This document shows positions 58,101-64,000 of a DNA stretch of 64,000 nt, piece by piece (the stretch's first letter is position 1; every line of letters begins with the position of its first letter). The position numbers and the translations under genes were made by a program. The stretch is from assembly GCA_030562195.1 (NCBI GenBank), contig CM060200.1, positions 5,084,001-5,148,000 on the forward strand. The letters are read 5' to 3'. The stretch is from Nipponacmea schrenckii (taxonomy: Eukaryota; Mollusca; Gastropoda; Lottiidae). A model generated the notes under the pieces. The model saw only the letters and a list, made by a program, of their open reading frames with translations. It made no database searches and was not told where the DNA came from.

Positions 58101-61100
58101 TATATCAGAAAAAGATAATTTTAATCATCGTTTATTCCGGAAAAGAGCGTTATATTTGGCTTATCTTGCTGCTAAATTAAATAACACTACACTCTGTCAG
58201 GCAATGAAATTTACCTATCAATATGGTAACCATTTAAAACCTATTTTAAATCTAAATGTGCAAGGTAGGTTGTGTTTCAACTTGAATTTATTGGAATAAA
58301 TCATGCTTTGTTCTTGAATGTTTTTGTCTTGCAATGTTTACTGAATAGATAATTAATCTTTATTGAAAGTCACTCGATATATTCTAGAATAGACCAGTTT
58401 TAGATCTATCACTGGGAGCTGCCGTGGCTCAGTGAGTAAGACGCTGCTCGTTAACCTGGTGGTCCAAGGCTCAATCCTGGCAAGTGTCAAGATGAACTTA
58501 CGCATTTTTTACCCGGTTTCCCCTCGTCGGTGATGCAGGTTGAAGGGACTGACATGGAAAAAGCGTCTAGCTACTCAGATGGGACAATAAACGGAGGCCC
58601 TGTGTGCTACAAACTTCCTTCATTGCACACTGCATGGTGCAGAAGATAAGGACATAAAGCTCCATTCATTCATTTCATTCCATTTTTTTTACATCAGTCT
58701 GTAAGCTTTTAACTAGAAATCTACAAGAAATTGCTAAAGGTTTGACAACAAGTTAACAGTGTGTTCAAACATGTAATCTGTTTGACAATAAATTAAATGG
58801 AATATCATATTAGATTCTTTAAGTTTATGTGACAAGAGAGGAAAACAATTTGGAGCAAGATTAACCTCCATTGCTCTCAGTGATTTTGTAAGTGTGAGAT
58901 GACAAGTGTACGTTTGGCTCTTAGCTCTTTAATCTTCCTGAAACAAAACTTAATAGGTCTTGTTTTTATTTTATATTGTAGAAGATAATAGAAGTATCAA
59001 TGTCAATATACTGATATGTTTACCTCATGATATATATAAATTGGAGACTTTTAATGTTAATATTTGTAATATTAATGTTAAATGGTATAAAGAAATAACA
59101 CAGACTGAATCTAAAGGTAGGGAATGGCAAGTTAATCAATAGATTTAATGTACTTAACTGTTCTATGTCAATTTTATTGAATTTTCAAATATCAAACAGA
59201 TCCTATTGATCACATATATGTATTACATAGAACAATGTATTCACTCATGTTTGTAATTGATATTTTCATTCTTAATTTTGTTGCATTATCAATTATTTTT
59301 TGTGTTGTTATGAAAATGAATCGTGTAAAAATGATATAAAATTTTGGAAGTTGACATTTGGTTCTAGTATAAACATAAAGTCTTTTCAAGAGATTATAAC
59401 AAAAACAAAAACTTTGTCTTACATTGAAAACTTTGGTCATATTTATTATTCATATAGTGATGTTTAGTTGCTTACGACAATTTGTTCCAATCATTATTGT
59501 CTAATTTCTAAATATATTTTTCGTTCTTATTACAGATGAAATAAGGTTAAAACCAACACCCTATAGCAACATGGCTATATTAGAAGATTTAACACAGAAA
59601 ACAAATACTGAATACATAGAAAATATTCTAGCTGATTTACCAGCTTTTCAAGATGGTATTAAATTATTAAAAATATGGCTGAGACAAAGAGAGTTAGACA
59701 CGGTATGTTTGTTGCAACACCACTTTCTAAATGACAATAAATCATCTCATGTAATCAGCCTTGGGAGCTGTGTCGTTACTGATTATCAGAGGGGTAATGC
59801 ATGTTCGCAGTATAGTCTACCGGTCTGCTGCCTTCTATTTTTTGTGGAGGGTCCGTTGGCCGAGTGGTCTTGACATGTATTGCTGGCGATTAGGTGCCTG
59901 ACTCTGAGATCGCTGGTTCGAAACCCGTTCGGGTCTCAGCCAATTTTCAGCACTAGAATCTGTGCTATACCAAGAAAGTGTTATCCCAATAACGAAAATA
60001 TTATTGCAACACCACTTTCTAAATGACAATAAATCGACTATGTTTGTTGTATATAATTTGTAGGAATATGGTTTTTTGTCTACTTATTATGACTATGTTT
60101 GTTGTATATAATTTGTAGGCTATGGTTATTGTCTATTATATTATGACTATGTTTGTTGTATATAATTTGTAGGGCTATGGTTTTTTGTCTATCTATATTA
60201 TGACTATGTTTGTTGTATATAATTTGTAGGGCTATGGTTATTTGTCTATCTATATTATGACTATATTTGTTGTATATAATTTGTAGGGCTATGGTTATTT
60301 GTCTATCTATATTATGACTATGTTTGTTGTATATAATTTGTAGGAATATGGTTTTTTGTCTAGCTATATTATGACTATGTTTGTTGTATATAATTTGTAG
60401 GGCTATGGTTTTTTGTCTAGCTATATTATGACTATGTTTGTTGTATATAATTTGTAGGAATATGGTTTTTTGTCTAGCTAAATTATGACTATGTTTGTTG
60501 TATATAATTTGTAGGGCTATGGTTTTTTGTCTATCTATATTATGACTATGTTTGTTGTATATAATTTGTAGGATATGGTTTTTTGTCTATCTATATTATG
60601 ACTATGTTTGTTGTATATAATTTGTAGGGCTATGGTTTTTTGTCTAGCTATATTATGACTATGTTTGTTGTATATAATTTGTAGGATATGGTTTTTTGTC
60701 TATCTATATTATGACTATGTTTGTTGTATATAATTTGTAGGGCTATGGTTTTTTGTCTATCTATATTATGACTATGTTTGTTGTATATAATTTGTAGGGC
60801 TATGGTTTTTTGTCTATCTATATTATGACTATGTTTGTTGTATATAATTTGTAGGGCTATGGTTTTTTGTCTATCTATATTATGACTATGTTTGTTGTAT
60901 ATAATTTGTAGGGCTATGGTTATTTTTCTAGTCACATTATGGCTATGTATGTGATGTATTTGTTATCACAAAGATTACTCAATAAAATGATGAGCAGTTA
61001 TCAAGTATTTCGTAGTACTCTTATTCATTTAGGTAAGTAATTTAGATACATATATATATTTATATATTAGTTTATATTGACCAATTTCTAATTACAGGAA

Positions 61101-64000
61101 GAGTGTGCACAAAGTTCATAAAAACAAAAATTGTGAACAAATGTTAATTTTATTTGATTATAAAGTTTACAATCGCTAATTCTTCACCATTTTGAATATT
61201 TAATGAAATATGAATAGATATAGTATATAGTGTAAATTTGGTGAACAATGCCAATGTCATTGGTTTATTTACAGCTCGAAATGATTGGTGTGTTAAACCA
61301 CCATCTTTGTGTAAAATAAAGAAGGGTTTGAATGAGAAATCAACAGAGTTAGAAATGAAATCTGTATTTGATGTGGTGTTTTTGGATGTAACTGGGCTTT
61401 ACAATTTAGCCTATACTGTAAATAAAGCTGTTTATCAAAGGGTAAGTTCAAGTTATCCAAGTATATTTCTGTGATAAGAAAATATATTTGTTCCATTGGT
61501 TTTAAAAAATGATATTTGTTTGCATTAATAATCTAATATAGTGTCCAAACATCATATAAGAAAGTCAATTTTTCTCTTGTATTTTCAACTCACAAGCCTG
61601 TATATTGATAGATTTTATTTATTGCAAACTTTTTAAGATGTGTAAGTCGATAAAATATTGGACATTTACTCTAATGAAATCCTATAATTCAATTGATCCA
61701 ATAAAATATTTTGGGCAACTCACAGGATTTTTTTGTGTTACATCACATATTTACTAAGTTTTATATGTTATAGGTTCTACATGAAGCAAGACTATCTGCA
61801 GATTATTTTACTACAAAACCAAATGATGCATTTGATCTATTACTTATGACATCTGTGGCTTTTGATAGAAAGTTTGACTATTGTTTTCAGTGAGTTGATT
61901 TACCAAGTTTTCTTTGATTAGTGATTGATGAAATATTTATTATGTGAATAAATAGAAGAATAGTATTTGCCAAGTTTCATTTGCCAAATTATATTAAATG
62001 TTTTTTAAAAAATCAGTCTATGTCACTTCCATTCTAAGATAGCAGTCTAAAAATTGTGTAGGTAACTTAAAAATCCTATTTGGTTACGAGAAAATCTGAC
62101 CAAGTCAAATTTTACATGGTGGGATTTATGAAATACTAAGTTAAAGTTGAATTTTTAGTTAGCTAAATGTTTAAATCAAATTTTTAGTTAGTTTATTAAA
62201 TTTTAGGGCAGATTTAGATATAATTTTTTTTCTTCCCATCTTCCCATATTGTCCATAAAGGTTCTGAATAGTTAAAGGTTGAGTACAATGTACTGGATCT
62301 TGACATCCCCTCCAAAGACTAAGACTTGACATATCTGTATTTTGGTTGGTCCTATTTGATGTTTGAATTATTTGTAATAACAGTATAGATAATCTAAAAT
62401 CAATACAAGAACATGGAGATAAATTAGGTGGACTAGAAAAACTGATTGATAATGGTGGAAACTATGTATATGCCTATTTATCACCAATATTAGATGTTAT
62501 GGAAAGGGCTCTAGATAAACGTATATTATTGATACAACCACGATCTTTACCAATCCCAACAGTAAGTTTATCTCTGCTGTTATTGCTTTGAATTATTTAT
62601 TGATAATACTCTGCATGCATACATTGTGATTGTAAATCTCAAAACATCTGATATGAAGATACATTGATTAGGATCATTGGGTTTCTAAGGGTATATTTTT
62701 CAGCCTTTCTGGGTTAACTACCAGACTTTAATATTTATAGTTCAAATATTATATTTATATTACAGTGGAATATTGATGAAGATTGTAGTAACTATAATGA
62801 TATAAGTCATGTAACTATTGGACTATTAGTTGATACCTTTATGTCCATTAAATCAGTGGAAAAGGGTCCAACAGCTGACTCTTCTGAGGTTCGTTTAAAT
62901 TTTTGATATTATTTCTGTATTGTAATTTTGTCTTGTATTGTTTGTACAGGTATCCAAATGAGTTGTTGTTTAAGTTTCTGAGTCTCCAGAATAAAAAGGA
63001 TAAGTCTTATTTCCATGGGTCTCAAAATGGTACACCTGCAACAACAAAAACTTAGTGTCAGAATCACAGGATATTCCCAAATATTAAAAACGTGGTTTAT
63101 TGCACTAAGTAATTATTTGGTTTCCTAAATATAAAGGAATAAAGATAGGAGCATCAATATAACCAGGAAAAATGCTTGTCAACTTTAACCTTAAAGATGG
63201 TGTCAAAATAACAAAAGGTTTAAGGATATAGGATATACCAAAATTATTGATTGCTGTCAAGATTTGTTTGTCCCTGATTACCGTAATTCAAAATACTCGC
63301 ATATAACATTTTCCTCCTTTAGGCTCGTGAATTTCGAGAGTTTTGGGGTGAAGTTTCTGAATTAAGAAGATTCCAAGACGGGAGTATCTGTGAGGCTATT
63401 GTGTGGTCTAAAGGTTCTACATTCAGAAAGAAAAGGCTTGTGATATCAAAGATAATTCCCTATGTTCTGAAGAAGTATGTTGTATTGTGTTTATTATATT
63501 GTACTTTGTAATATCAGGAACCAGACATCTAAGTGCAAAAAGACATGATGCAAATAAAATCAATAAATGTCTTTGAAAAACATAAAAGTAGTGAACCTCC
63601 TTACAATCTCTTTTAGAAGTACTCGGGTATTTCAGATAAAGTGTTGTGTCTTAGCAGTAGAAAATAAAATTTATGACACTTATATGACTAGGGTTACCAG
63701 ACGTCCCGGAAAAACCGGGACAGTCCCGGTTTTAAGGTCAATATCAGGCGTCCCATCCCGGAAACTATTATATGACATATATTCTGTTTAAGGTATGCTG
63801 GTATTGATTTAGAAGATATAAGATATATGGGTGAAGAATTTGACGTTCCCCTTCATATACCATTTCCAAAACAACCAGACCAACCTATCTATGGTACAGG
63901 AGAAGAACAACATATGTCTGTTATACATACATTTGATGGTTTAAAGAAATCATTACGAGGTTTATCAGATATGCCTTTAAGAATCAACAATATCCAAGGA
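55172..64000 (+). CDS. NOL6: Nucleolar protein 6 (Nrap), 5' half
   Basis: Exons: 55172-55198 (start, tentative), 55990-56205, 57049-57165, 57468-57650, 58096-58264, 58982-59116, 59536-59702, 60912-61032, 61275-61441, 61774-61889, 62384-62561, 62766-62888, 63323-63474, 63793 to beyond the end. All join in frame. Diagnostic NOL6 segments: LYKEPTVEELKQMKETENLF, VPIHQ...YLPPSSISVVGSY, FRKRALYLAYLAAKL, LLKIWLRQRELDT, SSYQVFRSTL, VVFLDVTGLYNL, HEARLS...FDLLLMT, DNGGNYVYAYL, FREFWGEVSELRRFQDGSIC. NOL6 is an SSU-processome/UTP-C component needed for early 18S rRNA maturation in the nucleolus; it has two nucleotidyltransferase-like modules that are catalytically degenerate. About 690 of roughly 1150 residues are in the window. 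Confidence 0.93.
58411..58685 (+). repeat. tRNA-derived SINE in NOL6 intron
   Basis: The tRNA-like head has an A box tggctcagtgag and a B-box-like ggctcaatcct; then the family core (gtgatgcaggt, gaagggactgacatgg, aaaagcgtctag) and the 3' end ataaagctccattcattcat. Lies in the intron 58265-58981. Best-preserved copy in the window. Confidence 0.8.
59746..60005 (+). repeat. Second SINE type with 31-bp flanking duplication
   Basis: A Ser/Leu-tRNA-like head (ggccgagtggtcttgac, and B box ggttcgaaacc) with a short 3' body. It is bracketed by direct repeats tgcaacaccactttctaaat plus gacaataaatc at 59714-59745 and 60004-60035. This duplication is longer than usual for a SINE. It sits at the left edge of the NOL6 57-bp array. 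Confidence 0.65.
60036..60911 (+). repeat. 57-bp tandem array copying NOL6 splice acceptor
   Basis: Fifteen units plus the true junction, almost all exactly 57 bp apart (tag at 60061, 60116, 60170, 60227, 60284 and so on to 60909). Each unit contains tataatttgtag and then gctatggtt, i.e. the intron end and the start of the exon at 60912. Translated from the tag, a unit gives GYGYLSIYIMTMFVVYNL and a stop; the true exon gives GYGYFSSHIMAMYVMYLL. So the array is an expansion of the intron-exon junction itself. Confidence 0.9.
63685..63765 (+). repeat. Dispersed repeat fragment in NOL6 intron
   Basis: The GC-rich stretch agggttaccagacgtcccgg through aaaccgggacagtcccggtt, just before the last exon, stands out from AT-rich surroundings. 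Similar text is seen in dispersed DNA-transposon relics in many animals; the family is not named here. Confidence 0.4.

Noticed and set aside
59850..59942. tRNA-Ser/Leu-like sequence
   Set aside because: It has A- and B-box text but no convincing acceptor stem or anticodon arm, and is bracketed by direct repeats; scored as the head of a SINE.
60648..60935. Repetitive minus-strand ORF (ALQIIYNKHSHNIDRQKTI)
   Set aside because: Produced by the 57-bp array of the NOL6 intron; the coding strand is the other one.

Overview
The window looks like nuclear DNA of an invertebrate animal, most likely a mollusc. It is AT-rich, its genes have short exons with GT-AG introns, it holds a long run of lineage-expanded SRCR and fucolectin/Ig-type secreted proteins, and it is crowded with tRNA-derived SINEs, non-LTR, Penelope-like and DNA transposons and minisatellites. 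The species call is inference. A run of exactly 500 N (21013-21512) marks a scaffold join.

Layout. 0-10 kb: one fucolectin-type (F5/8-like) lectin exon on the minus strand and two related leader-peptide exons (1308-1375, frameshifted; 9311-9380, intact), amid AT-rich DNA and minisatellites. 10-21 kb: gene-poor and repeat-rich. It contains an 892-bp transposon with a perfect 10-bp target duplication that carries a PIF1-helicase fragment, and a 2.06-kb foldback element whose empty site can be read elsewhere in the window. 21.5-27.2 kb: a decayed DUF7869-type transposase and a 5'-truncated non-LTR retrotransposon. 27.4-28.5 kb duplicates the DNA that ends at the gap. 28.6-43.4 kb (minus): one very large gene for a secreted or membrane SRCR/mucin protein with a leader, 18 SRCR domains arranged as six repeats of a three-domain B-C-A unit, and an N/T-rich mucin tail. 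45.8-47.6 kb: Tc1 and SINE relics. 47.9-51.9 kb (+): a secreted protein with Ig-like domains. 52.9-54.8 kb (minus): the C3orf38 homologue. 55.2-64 kb (+): the first half of NOL6 (nucleolar protein 6), head to head with C3orf38.

NOL6 and C3orf38 are conserved single-copy housekeeping genes and probably share a roughly 400-bp divergent promoter. The SRCR, fucolectin and Ig genes are extracellular recognition-type genes. Nothing in the sequence proves that they act together.

Most interesting observations: the six-fold SRCR triplet; an SRCR exon split by an intron that carries a Penelope-like relic, beside a truncated SRCR exon; a 57-bp tandem array in NOL6 that copies its own splice acceptor and exon start 15 times; and two foldback elements with repeat-built arms, one with a readable empty site. 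I see no complete new defence system; the novelty is in genome architecture.
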